The notes under the pieces were generated by a model. That model ran no database searches and was not told the DNA's origin. It was given only the letters and a program-made list of their open reading frames with translations. The position numbers and the translations under genes are program-made. Positions 9,461 through 18,049 of a DNA stretch of 64,000 bases are shown here, one piece after another; position 1 is the first letter of the stretch, and each line of letters starts with the position of its first letter. This DNA is from Bacteroidota bacterium (lineage in GTDB: Bacteria; Bacteroidota; Bacteroidia; Chitinophagales; JADIYW01), in assembly GCA_016705125.1 (NCBI GenBank), contig JADIYW010000010.1:30798-94797 (forward strand), read 5' to 3'.

Positions 9461-10368
9461 ACCACTGTATTTTCTAGAAATTGGAAAATGGAATCCCTAT
9501 CGTTGGGATTAAACCAATGGATGTTTTCCTCTTTTTTAAACCAAGTTAATTGTCGTTTTGCATATTTTCTGGTGTTTTTCTTAATATTTTCCTTGGCTTC
9601 ATCGAGTGTTGATAAACCTTCGTAATAATCAAAAATCTCGCGGTAGCCCACAGTTTGTAATGCATTTAAAGACTTATGTTTGAATAATTTTTCAGTTTCC
9701 ATTAATAATCCATCATCAAACATTTGATTGGTTCTATTAGCTATGTTTTTTTCCAAAATAGCCATTTCAGGATTTAACCCTATTTTTATAATGTCGAAAT
9801 CTCTTTCTTTTTTAATACCATTTTGATAAAAAGAAATAGGATTGCCTGTAAATAGTAATACTTCAGCAGCACGAATAACGCGATGTTTGTTTGATTTGTC
9901 TATTTTATTATAGATAATTGGGTCTTTCTCTGCTAATAAATCTAACAAAAATTGGATTCCTTCTTGTTCTACTTTTTCATTTAATTTTTGTCTATAGTCT
10001 AAATCAATAGCGGGAATTTCATCAAATCCTTGACAAACTGACTTCATATATAAGCCAGTTCCGCCAACCATTATGGCTATGTCCTTATTTTTAAAAATGA
10101 CAGAAATTGCAGCCAATGCATCTTTTTCAAAATGTCCAGCATTATAATAATCATGAATCGACACATGTCCGATGAGGTGGTGTGGAATGCTATTTAATTC
10201 TTCTATAGTTGGACGGGCTACCCCTATATTTAGTTCCTTATATATTTGTCTTGAGTCGGCCGAGACTATTTCTGTGGAATATTTTTTTGCTATCGAAATA
10301 CCTAAAGCTGTTTTGCCCGAAGCTGTTGGCCCAAGCACTAAAATTACTTTTTTTCTATTTTCTTTCAT
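9457..10368 (-). CDS. miaA: tRNA dimethylallyltransferase MiaA
   Basis: MiaA adds a dimethylallyl group to A37 of tRNAs that read codons starting with U. From ATG 10368 the protein has 303 residues. A P-loop (GPTASGKT) lies at residues 13-20. The family motifs SADSRQIYKELNIG, HHLIGHVSI and GGTGLYMKSV follow, and the tail carries the TRKYAKRQLTWFKKE signature that contacts tRNA. The frame is open eight codons further upstream, but the ATG at 10368 fits the family start. The 5' end lies inside the end of cca (14 bp overlap) and the 3' end overlaps the phosphoesterase. It is therefore tightly coupled with tRNA maturation genes. Confidence 0.95.
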   Translation of the reverse strand: MKENRKKVILVLGPTASGKTALGISIAKKYSTEIVSADSRQIYKELNIGVARPTIEELNSIPHHLIGHVSIHDYYNAGHFEKDALAAISVIFKNKDIAIMVGGTGLYMKSVCQGFDEIPAIDLDYRQKLNEKVEQEGIQFLLDLLAEKDPIIYNKIDKSNKHRVIRAAEVLLFTGNPISFYQNGIKKERDFDIIKIGLNPEMAILEKNIANRTNQMFDDGLLMETEKLFKHKSLNALQTVGYREIFDYYEGLSTLDEAKENIKKNTRKYAKRQLTWFKKEENIHWFNPNDRDSIFQFLENTVV

Positions 10369-11797
10369 GCTCTGCCAATGGAATAAGCCCAATTTCTATT
10401 CCTTTTTTTACCATAAAATCAAAAGCATCGGTATATTCATTTTTAATTGCGCCTTCCAAAATTGCTTCTTTAATTGCATTTTTTAAAATACCCACTTCTT
10501 TACCAGGTCTGATATTAAAAATCTTCATTATGCTTTCTCCATCTATTGGTGGCTGCCAATTTTTCAAATGATCTCTTTCTTCAACCTCTTCAATTTTTTG
10601 TTTTACCAAATGAAGATTTTTGGTATACTTCCGTACTTTGTCCGGATTTTTTGAAGTAATATCTGCCTCGCAAAGTGTTAAGAGTGCCTCTAAATCTTCA
10701 TTTGCATCCACAATTAAGCGCCTTATGGCGGAGTCGGTAATATTTTCTTTCGTCAAACTAATAGGCCTTAGGTGAAGCGCTACCAGCTTTTGAACGAATT
10801 TCATTTTTTCATTTAATGGCAGTTTGAAATGGGCAAAAATTCTTGGTACCATTTTGGCGCCAACAGCATCATGACCATGAAAAGTCCAACCATGTCCTTC
10901 TTCAAATCTTTGTGTGAGCGGCTTCGCAATATCGTGTAAAATGGCAGCCCATCGTAACCATAAATCGGGTGAACGATCGGCCACATTATCCAAAACTTTT
11001 ATAGTATGGTAAAAATTATCCTTATGCCCATAATTTTCGACCATTGAAACGCCATGTAGGTTTTGCATTTCGGGAAAAATTATCGGAAGTAATTGTGTAT
11101 TGAATAAGTGCTTAAATCCGGTTGAGGGTACTTCAGATAATATAATTTTGTTTAGCTCATCAGCAATTCGCTCCATGGATACAATTGCAATTCGAGTACT
11201 CATTCGTTTGATAGAAAAGTAGGTTTCCTGTTCAATTTTAAATTGTAATTGTGTAGCAAATCGGATGGCTCTAAGCATTCTTAGTGGGTCATCATCAAAT
11301 GTTATGTCTGGAGCAAGAGGGGTTTTAATGATTCCATTTTTTAAATCTTCTAATCCATTAAATGGATCAACTAATTGTCCAAAGTTTTTTTTGTCCAAAT
11401 TAATGGCCATTGCATTTATAGTAAAATCTCTTCTATCCTGATCGTCTTCTAAGGTGCCATCTTCTACAATTGGTTTTCGGGAGTCTCTCCTATAGGATTC
11501 TTTTCGTGCGCCTACAAATTCTACCTCAATTCCACCATATTTAAACATGGCAGTTCCAAAATTTTTAAAAAAGCTTACTTTGGTTTTTTTAGGTAATTTT
11601 TGAGCCACCAGATGCGCCAAATCTATTCCGCTTCCTTGGCAAACAATATCTATATCTTTTCTTGAACGATTTAAAATCAAATCTCTAACAAATCCTCCTA
11701 TTGCATAAGTGGGATATTGTAGTTCATTTGCTGCCTCACCTACTAAATGCAGTATAAAAAGCTCTTCACTAGTTATATTTTGTAAAAAATCTGACAT
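10355..11797 (-). CDS. cca: CCA tRNA nucleotidyltransferase with HD domain
   Basis: This 480-residue enzyme belongs to the class II poly(A) polymerase/CCA-adding family. The nucleotidyltransferase core is at the N-terminus (GGFVRDLILNRSRKDIDIV, with the GG and DxD residues). RRDFTINAMAI and the RNA-binding motif DPLRMLRAIRFA follow. A C-terminal HD phosphohydrolase domain has the HD pair in AAILHDIAKP and later HGHDAVG. The two tRNA genes in this window do not encode their CCA ends, so this activity is required to mature them. ATG 11797 is chosen over the upstream TTG at 11806. Its stop overlaps miaA by 14 bp. Confidence 0.93.
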   Translation of the reverse strand: MSDFLQNITSEELFILHLVGEAANELQYPTYAIGGFVRDLILNRSRKDIDIVCQGSGIDLAHLVAQKLPKKTKVSFFKNFGTAMFKYGGIEVEFVGARKESYRRDSRKPIVEDGTLEDDQDRRDFTINAMAINLDKKNFGQLVDPFNGLEDLKNGIIKTPLAPDITFDDDPLRMLRAIRFATQLQFKIEQETYFSIKRMSTRIAIVSMERIADELNKIILSEVPSTGFKHLFNTQLLPIIFPEMQNLHGVSMVENYGHKDNFYHTIKVLDNVADRSPDLWLRWAAILHDIAKPLTQRFEEGHGWTFHGHDAVGAKMVPRIFAHFKLPLNEKMKFVQKLVALHLRPISLTKENITDSAIRRLIVDANEDLEALLTLCEADITSKNPDKVRKYTKNLHLVKQKIEEVEERDHLKNWQPPIDGESIMKIFNIRPGKEVGILKNAIKEAILEGAIKNEYTDAFDFMVKKGIEIGLIPLAEHERK

Positions 11798-11965
11798 AGG
11801 TCGCAAATTTAACTATTTATATTAAACTTGGTCTAAATTAATCATTAGAAGAATTGAAAAACCTGCAAAAAAGAGTTAGTTGAACTTGCTTTTAGTTGAA
11901 TTTTATTTCAATATTTTTCCAGAAATTAACAGAGGAGAATAATGAAATTATTAAAAATGGTGGAA

Positions 11966-12529
11966 CTAGTCGCGGATTACAGTGAGGTTTCCCTTTTCAT
12001 CGAATTTTACAATTTTACTTGGTTTCCCTTTGGAATTATCAAGAATTGGATTTATGATATAATCTACTTTTTCCTTTATCGTAATATCGATTGAAGCATA
12101 ATCGTATGGAGTGGGTTCGTTGGATTTGTTAGCAGAGGTACTTGTAATTGGCTTTCCAAAAGCTTTGATTAATTCATGTGCAAACCCAGATTTTACTACT
12201 CTAATAGCAATACTTCCATCCTCGGATAAAAGACCTAAAGGTAAATTTTTTGTTATAGGATAGATTATGGTAAGCGGACGTTCAAAGTCTTCTCTCAAAA
12301 GAGGTATTGCTTTGGCTGGTATTCCATCTACATAATTAGCGAGCATTTCAAGGCTGTCGACTAAGATAATACAGGCTTTTTGTGCCTTTCTTCCCTTAAT
12401 TTTGTAAATTTTTTCAACCGCTTTTATATTTAGTGCATCACAACCAATACCCCAAATCGAATCAGAAGGATACAATAAATTGCCTCCTTTATTTAAAATT
12501 GCAATAGATGATTTAATGTCTTCTTCCAT
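11966..12529 (-). CDS. tsaC: L-threonylcarbamoyladenylate synthase (TsaC/YwlC)
   Basis: The 187-residue protein is a single YrdC-like domain. It shows the family landmarks LLYPSDSIWGIGCDA near residue 18, KIYKIKGRKAQK near 40, RPLTIIYP and the nucleotide-binding TSTSANKSNEPTP near 130. It makes threonylcarbamoyl-AMP from threonine, bicarbonate and ATP, the precursor for t6A37 in tRNAs that decode ANN codons. The short form lacks the Sua5 C-terminal domain. It sits 11 bp downstream of the glycosyltransferase gene and 168 bp before cca, all on the same strand. Confidence 0.92.
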   Translation of the reverse strand: MEEDIKSSIAILNKGGNLLYPSDSIWGIGCDALNIKAVEKIYKIKGRKAQKACIILVDSLEMLANYVDGIPAKAIPLLREDFERPLTIIYPITKNLPLGLLSEDGSIAIRVVKSGFAHELIKAFGKPITSTSANKSNEPTPYDYASIDITIKEKVDYIINPILDNSKGKPSKIVKFDEKGNLTVIRD

Positions 12530-12540
12530 TTTTTTTTTAT

Positions 12541-13647
12541 TTACAAAACTGATTTATAAATATCCAAAATTTGTTTTGTAGCATGCAAAGGTTCAAATTT
12601 TTTTATAAATAAAGTATTCTTTTCACCTCTAATATTCAAATCTTCATCATTACTAAACATTGCCTTAATGCTATCAGCAATGTCTTCCTTGGTGAAATGG
12701 TTAAAAAAGAAACAACCATCCCCTGCCACCTCAACGATTGCTGAATTTTTGTTGGTGATAACGGGAATGCCTATCTTTTGAGCTTCTAAAATTGGCAATC
12801 CAAATCCTTCATATTCTGATGGATAAATTAAACCCTTTGCCATAGCATAAACAACAGGGAGGTCGTACGATTTTATATTGTCTAGAAAAAACACCCTTCT
12901 ATTCATTTTGTGCTTATCTATGTATTTTCTAGCTTTTTCTAATTTTTTATTGCCTACAATTACTAATGGAATGTCTTTCAATTCAGGCTGGTTTAAAGCC
13001 TCTAAAACTAAATCCAAGCGTTTGCGTTTATTGCCATTTCCTACAAATAGTAAATATTGTTCGGGTAAGTGCATCTTTTTTCGCCATATTTCTTTTGTTT
13101 CATAGGTAAAAAGGGTTTCATATTCCTTGCCATAGGTTTGATAAATAACGCTTATCTTGTCAGCCGGAACATTTAATTGTTCTATTAAATCATTTTTTGT
13201 TTGTTCGCTAATTGCAATGATTGCATCGGATTTATTACAAGCTTTTTTAATTTTTGCTTTATAAATATATCTGTCAAAAAAATTATAATATTTAGATTTT
13301 TTTAGAAAAATTAAATCGTGTATCGTAACTATGGATTTAATCGTTTTTGGAAGTCCAAAAGGAATTTCATGACTTAGTCCATGGTATATGGAAACGTTTT
13401 GAGCAATTAGATCTTTTACAATACCTTTTGTTCTCCAAGATTTGTCGTTGCCACCTTCTTTTAAGAACGTTTTAGATAAAAATTGATGGCGGTTAAAAAT
13501 AGAATTTTTAGAAAATTGCTTATGCGCAAAAATTTGGTATTCATTTTCAGGAAAATATTCATTCAAATTCAAAAAAAGTGTTCTGCAATAATTGCCTAGC
13601 CCTGTTTGATTTTGGTAAATTCTTTTTCCATCAAATCCAATTTTCAT
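12541..13647 (-). CDS. Family GT4 glycosyltransferase
   Basis: The 368-residue protein has the two Rossmann domains of GT-B enzymes. The N-terminal part includes SIYHGLSHEIP and TIHDLIFLK. The C-terminal part contains the GT4 donor-site stretch LLFVGNGNKRKRLDLVLEAL, and then YPSEYEGFGLPILEAQ with the EX7E glutamates near residues 280-288. Such enzymes move a sugar from a nucleotide donor to a lipid or glycan at the cytoplasmic face. No other polysaccharide genes are nearby, so the acceptor is unknown. It follows dapD by 9 bp on the same strand. Confidence 0.9.
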   Translation of the reverse strand: MKIGFDGKRIYQNQTGLGNYCRTLFLNLNEYFPENEYQIFAHKQFSKNSIFNRHQFLSKTFLKEGGNDKSWRTKGIVKDLIAQNVSIYHGLSHEIPFGLPKTIKSIVTIHDLIFLKKSKYYNFFDRYIYKAKIKKACNKSDAIIAISEQTKNDLIEQLNVPADKISVIYQTYGKEYETLFTYETKEIWRKKMHLPEQYLLFVGNGNKRKRLDLVLEALNQPELKDIPLVIVGNKKLEKARKYIDKHKMNRRVFFLDNIKSYDLPVVYAMAKGLIYPSEYEGFGLPILEAQKIGIPVITNKNSAIVEVAGDGCFFFNHFTKEDIADSIKAMFSNDEDLNIRGEKNTLFIKKFEPLHATKQILDIYKSVL

Positions 13648-13656
13648 ATAACTGTT

Positions 13657-14484
13657 TTAAATAGACACATTAAAATCTCTTAATGCATCATTTAGAGAAG
13701 TTTTTAAATCAGTTGAAGGTTTCCTTGTGCCAATGATTAAAGCACATGGCACATAATAAGTGCCAGAAGGGAATATTTTTGGAATGGAACCAGGAATAAC
13801 TACAGATCTTTCAGGTACAATTCCTTTATATTCTATAGGTGTTTCACCAGTTACGTCTATTATTTTGGTCGACATAGTCAATACTACATTTGCACCCAAA
13901 ACGGCTTCTTTTTCAACTTTTACGCCTTCTACTACGATACATCTGGAGCCTACAAAACAATTGTCTTCGATAATTACTGGTGCAGCTTGTACGGGTTCCA
14001 ATACACCACCTATACCTACACCACCACTGAGATGTACATTTTTACCTATTTGAGCACACGAGCCTACAGTAGCCCAAGTGTCTACCATGGTACCGCTATC
14101 TACATACGCACCAATGTTTACATAAGATGGCATCATTATAACGCCACGTTGCAAAAATGACCCATAACGTGCAATTGCATGAGGTACTACTCGAACACCT
14201 AGTTTTTCATAATTTCTTTTTAAAGGAATTTTATCGTAAAATTCAAATGGACCAACTTCGATAGTTTCCATTTTTTGTATAGGAAAATAAAGAATTACGC
14301 CTTTTTTAACCCAATCATTTACTTTCCATCCTCCCGTGTTATTTTCGTCTGTAGGTTCTGCAACCCTTATTTCACCCAAATCAAGTAAACGAACCACCTC
14401 ATTTATTGCTTCTTTAGTTTCTGGTTTTTCAATAAGTGAACGGTCAAGCCATGCCTGCTCAATAATATTTTTTAATTGTTCCAT
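13657..14484 (-). CDS. dapD: Tetrahydrodipicolinate N-succinyltransferase DapD
   Basis: DapD succinylates tetrahydrodipicolinate in the lysine/diaminopimelate pathway. The 275-residue length matches the family. The N-terminal helical domain (LKNIIEQAWLDRSLI) is followed by GGWKVNDWVKKGVILYF and left-handed beta-helix hexapeptide repeats (MPSYVNIGAYVDSGTMVDTWATVGS, then GVGIGGVLEP). The C-terminal part has the characteristic RSVVIPGSIPK and GTYYVPCALIIG. Active-site residues around ARYGSFLQRGVIMMP are present. It begins a minus-strand run with the glycosyltransferase and tsaC, and is divergent from the MORN-like lipoprotein gene. Confidence 0.95.
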   Translation of the reverse strand: MEQLKNIIEQAWLDRSLIEKPETKEAINEVVRLLDLGEIRVAEPTDENNTGGWKVNDWVKKGVILYFPIQKMETIEVGPFEFYDKIPLKRNYEKLGVRVVPHAIARYGSFLQRGVIMMPSYVNIGAYVDSGTMVDTWATVGSCAQIGKNVHLSGGVGIGGVLEPVQAAPVIIEDNCFVGSRCIVVEGVKVEKEAVLGANVVLTMSTKIIDVTGETPIEYKGIVPERSVVIPGSIPKIFPSGTYYVPCALIIGTRKPSTDLKTSLNDALRDFNVSI

Positions 14485-14490
14485 TTAAAT

Positions 14491-14498
14491 TAAATTTG
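14491..14498 (+). promoter_or_regulatory. -7 box (TAAATTTG) in the dapD/lipoprotein gap
   Basis: TAAATTTG matches the Bacteroidota -7 consensus. It is 57 bp before ATG 14556 and lies just upstream of dapD on the other strand. No good -33 element is at the right distance. Confidence 0.35.
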
Positions 14499-14555
14499 TG
14501 GGGTAAAAATAATTAATAAAGCACGGAAAACGAAAGCATGATACAATACAATTAC

Positions 14556-15164
14556 ATGAAGAAATTATTATGGTGCATTTTGCCTTTAGTTTTATTGGCT
14601 TGCAACTCAAAAAGAAATATAAAATCGCAGTATCCAAATGGGATGGTTTATGAAGATTATTATGAAAGCAAACAACATCCAGGTCAGAAGGAGGGTGTTT
14701 ATAGAGTATATGACGATAAAGGGGGATTGATTGAAGAAGCTAATTATAAAAAAGGATTATTGGATGGGAAAAGAATTTTATACTATCCGCAAAAAAGAAT
14801 AAGTGTTGAAGAAAATTATAAGGATGGGAAATTTGAAGGACCTTATTTGGAATTTTATGTTAATGGAAATAAAAAAACAGAAGGGCAATATTTAAATGGA
14901 GCAATGGATGGTTTGTGGAGATATTATTACTTAAACCCTCCGAATAAACTAAAAGAGGCTGTTACTTTTTCAAATAATGAAGAAAATGGGCCCTACGAAA
15001 TGTATATGCCTTCGGGTATTCTTTCTGAAAAGGGCACTTATAAAAATGGGTTCGAAGAAGGAAAAATTGAAATTTATGATACTTTAACAGGTAAACTAAT
15101 GCGAGAAATGATATTTAAAGATAGCATGATAGTAACAATAAATAATATACAAAAAAATGATTAG
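14556..15164 (+). CDS. MORN-repeat (YwqK-like) lipoprotein
   Basis: From ATG 14556 the protein has 202 residues. It starts with a lipoprotein signal (LWCILPLVLLACNS; lipobox LLAC). The rest is a run of about six MORN-type repeats with the pattern G-x-Y/F-x-x-G-x-x-D/E-G, for example NYKKGLLDGKRILYY, NYKDGKFEGPYLEFY and QYLNGAMDGLWRYYY. Proteins of this kind are often annotated as YwqK-family antitoxins, but no toxin gene is adjacent and that role is not supported here. It is most likely a surface or periplasmic lipoprotein of unknown function. The upstream in-frame ATG at 14538 would spoil the signal peptide. Confidence 0.8.
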   Translation: MKKLLWCILPLVLLACNSKRNIKSQYPNGMVYEDYYESKQHPGQKEGVYRVYDDKGGLIEEANYKKGLLDGKRILYYPQKRISVEENYKDGKFEGPYLEFYVNGNKKTEGQYLNGAMDGLWRYYYLNPPNKLKEAVTFSNNEENGPYEMYMPSGILSEKGTYKNGFEEGKIEIYDTLTGKLMREMIFKDSMIVTINNIQKND

Positions 15165-15218
15165 CAGCCTTTTGCGCCTTTTAAAAGAATAGTTTTCAAC
15201 AAAAATGGCAAAATTTAA

Positions 15219-15250
15219 TATATTTGTGTAGCTATTTATGGTTATCTTTG
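15219..15250 (+). promoter_or_regulatory. Two -7-like boxes upstream of the PCMD-like gene
   Basis: TATATTTG (15219-15226) and TATCTTTG (15243-15250) both fit TAnnTTTG upstream of ATG 15306. The TTTG of the first could act as a -33 element for the second at 16-bp spacing. Only the motif supports this. Confidence 0.35.
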
Positions 15251-15305
15251 TTAAATAATTTAGTCATAAATTTGTCGCGAATTAAATAATGATTCACCAA
15301 ACCAA

Positions 15306-16058
15306 ATGAAAAACAAAACATATTTATTACTTTCTCTATTGTTTGCAATTACTACTTTTGTTATTTATGCCTGCAAAAGAATTGAGGTAACCGTTCCTGA
15401 CCCTAATACCAATATTGACTATAAATGTAAGGATATTGATACTTTTCCAGAAGTGCCAAATTTAGATTTTGAGAGTTGGACACTTTCACCTACTAAGAGA
15501 TATTATACACCCGATCCAGATTGTTTTTGGACAACTGGGAATAAAAGTGCTGATTTGATTATTGGTAGCATAAAACCGCCAGTTACTACTTTCAGGGTGG
15601 GAAAGGATTCTGCATATTCGGGTAAATATGCCTTAATGCTCAAAACTAGTTCTTTCCGTTTGGGTAGTACCAATTTGATTACAAGTGGAACTCTTGCTAC
15701 GGGTACTTTTCAACCAAATGTAAATGACCCTTTAAGTTCAATTAAATTTGGAAGACCTTTTTACAGAAAAATAAAAAAAGTTTCGGGTTACTACAAATAT
15801 ATATCAATACAAAATGATAGTTGTGGTATGTATTGTTATCAAATGAAAGGCAGAGATACTATTAGTTTTGATAGAATAATTAGTAGTGAAACAAAAAGAA
15901 ATTGGACTCCATTTGAATTAAATCCTGTATTTCGTTCAGACACGAGACCTGATAAATTAGTATTGTATTGGGCTTCTAGTGAAAATGGAGATGAATTGGA
16001 AGGACAAAAAGGCTCTACTCTATATTTAGATGCTGTTAAAATTGAATATTATCCATAA
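15306..16058 (+). CDS. Lipoprotein with PCMD-like carbohydrate-binding-type fold
   Basis: The 250-residue protein begins with a lipoprotein signal (FAITTFVIYACKR; the residue after the hydrophobic stretch is a lipobox Cys). The mature part resembles the Bacteroidota PCMD domain. It opens with PNLDFESWTL, then has FWTTGNKSADL, a jelly-roll-like core (SGKYALMLKTSSF, KKVSGYYKYI) and ends with GSTLYLDAVKIEYYP, as in carbohydrate-binding jelly rolls. The ligand is unknown. The gene is 12 bp before a beta-barrel gene and probably shares its transcript, suggesting a surface lipoprotein with a partner barrel. Confidence 0.7.
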   Translation: MKNKTYLLLSLLFAITTFVIYACKRIEVTVPDPNTNIDYKCKDIDTFPEVPNLDFESWTLSPTKRYYTPDPDCFWTTGNKSADLIIGSIKPPVTTFRVGKDSAYSGKYALMLKTSSFRLGSTNLITSGTLATGTFQPNVNDPLSSIKFGRPFYRKIKKVSGYYKYISIQNDSCGMYCYQMKGRDTISFDRIISSETKRNWTPFELNPVFRSDTRPDKLVLYWASSENGDELEGQKGSTLYLDAVKIEYYP

Positions 16059-16070
16059 AAAATTTAAATA

Positions 16071-16826
16071 ATGAAAAAATTTATTATTGTTTTAAGTATT
16101 TTATTTATCGCTTTGTCAGCAAGTGCTAGACATGGCGAGTATGGAATTAAATTGGGGCTTTCCTTTGGTGCGCCACTTGGCCCTTTAGTTTCTGGTTCCA
16201 AAGGTGCTCCAGGGTTATACCCTTCGGCTTCGGGTTATTATGAATACAAATTCACACCTAAATGGGGTTTGCTTGCAGAAATAAACTATCAGGGTATGAA
16301 TGCAAGTTTTGAAACACCTTATGCAGATTTTTTGGGTGATGGCGTTTTAATCCGAAAAGACCCTCAAACGGGTGAGGAGATTAGGGAAGAGATTAAGGAT
16401 TTTTATATTTATTATGCCTATGTAAAAAATGGTAGAATGAAAAATGGATATCTATCAATGCCAATTTCTGCTTCTTACCATTTAAGAAAAGGATGGAGAC
16501 TAAACTTTGGTGCGCATGTAAACATGAGATTAAAAAGTGTGATGACTGGATTGGCTACAGATGTATATTTAGGTCAACAAGGACAAGGTGGCGTAGTGGC
16601 TGCTTATGATTTTAATGAAAGTGATGCTTTTTCAAACTTTACAGGTGGTGTAAATGCTGGCGTTCAATACCAAACCAAAATGGGTTTAAATTTTGACATG
16701 CGTTTCTCCAACGACCTAACTTCTTATTTTAAGAAATCATTTGATGCCGCTCCAGGCGTATATAGATTAATGACTGTTCAAACTACAGTTGGCTACCGAA
16801 TTGGCGGTGGGAAGGAATTGAAATAG
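16071..16826 (+). CDS. Outer-membrane beta-barrel protein (porin family)
   Basis: The 251-residue protein has a signal peptide (MKKFIIVLSILFIALSASA). Alternating amphipathic strands of the PF13568-like outer-membrane barrel type follow, for example YGIKLGLSFGAPLG, GYYEYKFTPKWGLLAEINYQG, WRLNFGAHVNMRL and NLDMRFSNDLTSYF-like segments. A final strand near TTVGYRIGGGKELK ends the protein. The gene lies 12 bp after the PCMD-like lipoprotein and is probably translated from the same mRNA. Transported substrate or adhesion role is unknown. Confidence 0.78.
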   Translation: MKKFIIVLSILFIALSASARHGEYGIKLGLSFGAPLGPLVSGSKGAPGLYPSASGYYEYKFTPKWGLLAEINYQGMNASFETPYADFLGDGVLIRKDPQTGEEIREEIKDFYIYYAYVKNGRMKNGYLSMPISASYHLRKGWRLNFGAHVNMRLKSVMTGLATDVYLGQQGQGGVVAAYDFNESDAFSNFTGGVNAGVQYQTKMGLNFDMRFSNDLTSYFKKSFDAAPGVYRLMTVQTTVGYRIGGGKELK

Positions 16827-16833
16827 ATAAAAA

Positions 16834-16867
16834 TTAGTGAATCACTAAATTAGCGAATTAGCTAATT
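16834..16867. repeat. Short nested palindromes (TTAGTG/CACTAA and ATTAGC/GCTAAT)
   Basis: Two small AT-rich palindromes stand side by side just after the barrel gene. The TTAGCGAATTAG part occurs again at 49270-49290. They may be a terminator or a dispersed short repeat; there is no strong T-run. Confidence 0.4.
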
Positions 16868-16931
16868 GTAATAATGTTATTATAAATTTGGTCTTTTGGT
16901 TGGGGAAGCTATTTTATTTTTTAGGTCAGCA

Positions 16932-17981
16932 CTAACTAACGTCCAAGCTAAAATTAACTTCACAGCCTTCGCTACAATTGGTGCAAATGTCTATTTCCTT
17001 GCGCGAACGTACCAATTTCCCTCTGAAATCTATGTAGGTTGGGCTTTGCCATATTTCTTTAAAGGATTTTGTTTTCAAATCACCTAGTTGGTATTGCGCA
17101 TCTTTGTCAAAGCAACAAGGCACCACCTTACCATCCCAAGTGATGACACAAGAATGCCATAATTTCCAGCAACTATTTTCTAAGGTATTTTTTATGCTAT
17201 AAGTGCCATCACCTAATTTTTTGTACCTCGAATACTTTTCATCCTCCGGGATTAAAGGATTGCCATTTTTATATTCATAAACTTGTGCGGTCTTAAGTAT
17301 TACTTCATCTACGCCTATTTCTTTTGCCAGTTTACGCAAATCGGCAATTTGATGCTCATTTGGTTTTACAACTAAAAATTGGAAAATAATATGTGGAGTA
17401 CTTGATTTCATTTCTTTTTTCCAATGCACAATATTTTTCGCTCCTTGAATCACTTTTTCTAATTTTCCTCCTATCCTATATTGCTGATAAGTATCTTGGG
17501 TTGTTCCATCTATCGAAATAATAAGCCTATCCAATCCTGATTCTATCGTTTTTTTTGCATTCGCCTCAGTAAGGTAATGTGCGTTAGTAGAAGTGGCGGT
17601 ATATATTTTTTTGGAAACAGCATAGCTCACCATTTTCAAAAAATCTTTGTGTAAATAGGGTTCGCCCTGAAAATAAAAAGTTAGATAAACCAATTCACGG
17701 TGCATTTGGTCTATAATGGTTTGGAAAAAATCGACATTCAACATGCCTGTGTCTCGGGTAAACTCACGTAAACCACTTGGGCACTCAGGACACCTTAAAT
17801 TGCAGTAGGTAGTAGGTTCTACCGAAATTGAAAAAGGTAAGCCCCATTGTATAGGCTTCTTTTTCCATTTTGATAAATAAAAAGAACCATATACTTTCCC
17901 CATATTCCACGTTCGCTTTAAAGTGAGCTTGGAAAAGAAATTTATACTATTTTTTATTGAAAATGCCATTATTGATTCCAA
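16932..17981 (-). CDS. Radical SAM/SPASM protein
   Basis: The 349-residue protein has the radical SAM cluster motif CNLRCPEC (CxxxCxxC) near residue 58, with the barrel motifs YFQGEPYLH and STNAHYL. The C-terminal SPASM/Twitch region has several Cys: CWKLWHSCVITWDGKVVPCCFD and CTNCSEGC, enough for one or two auxiliary Fe-S clusters. Relatives mature peptides or modify cofactors, sugars or proteins. No precursor peptide or glycan cluster is adjacent, so the substrate cannot be named. It is divergent from the methyltransferase gene at 18050 and appears monocistronic. Confidence 0.85.
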   Translation of the reverse strand: MESIMAFSIKNSINFFSKLTLKRTWNMGKVYGSFYLSKWKKKPIQWGLPFSISVEPTTYCNLRCPECPSGLREFTRDTGMLNVDFFQTIIDQMHRELVYLTFYFQGEPYLHKDFLKMVSYAVSKKIYTATSTNAHYLTEANAKKTIESGLDRLIISIDGTTQDTYQQYRIGGKLEKVIQGAKNIVHWKKEMKSSTPHIIFQFLVVKPNEHQIADLRKLAKEIGVDEVILKTAQVYEYKNGNPLIPEDEKYSRYKKLGDGTYSIKNTLENSCWKLWHSCVITWDGKVVPCCFDKDAQYQLGDLKTKSFKEIWQSPTYIDFRGKLVRSRKEIDICTNCSEGCEVNFSLDVS

Positions 17982-18049
17982 AAGTAGGACTAAATTTATT
18001 TAATTGGTGTTAAAAAGGTAATTTTGAACCAAAATACAATATTTAGGTA

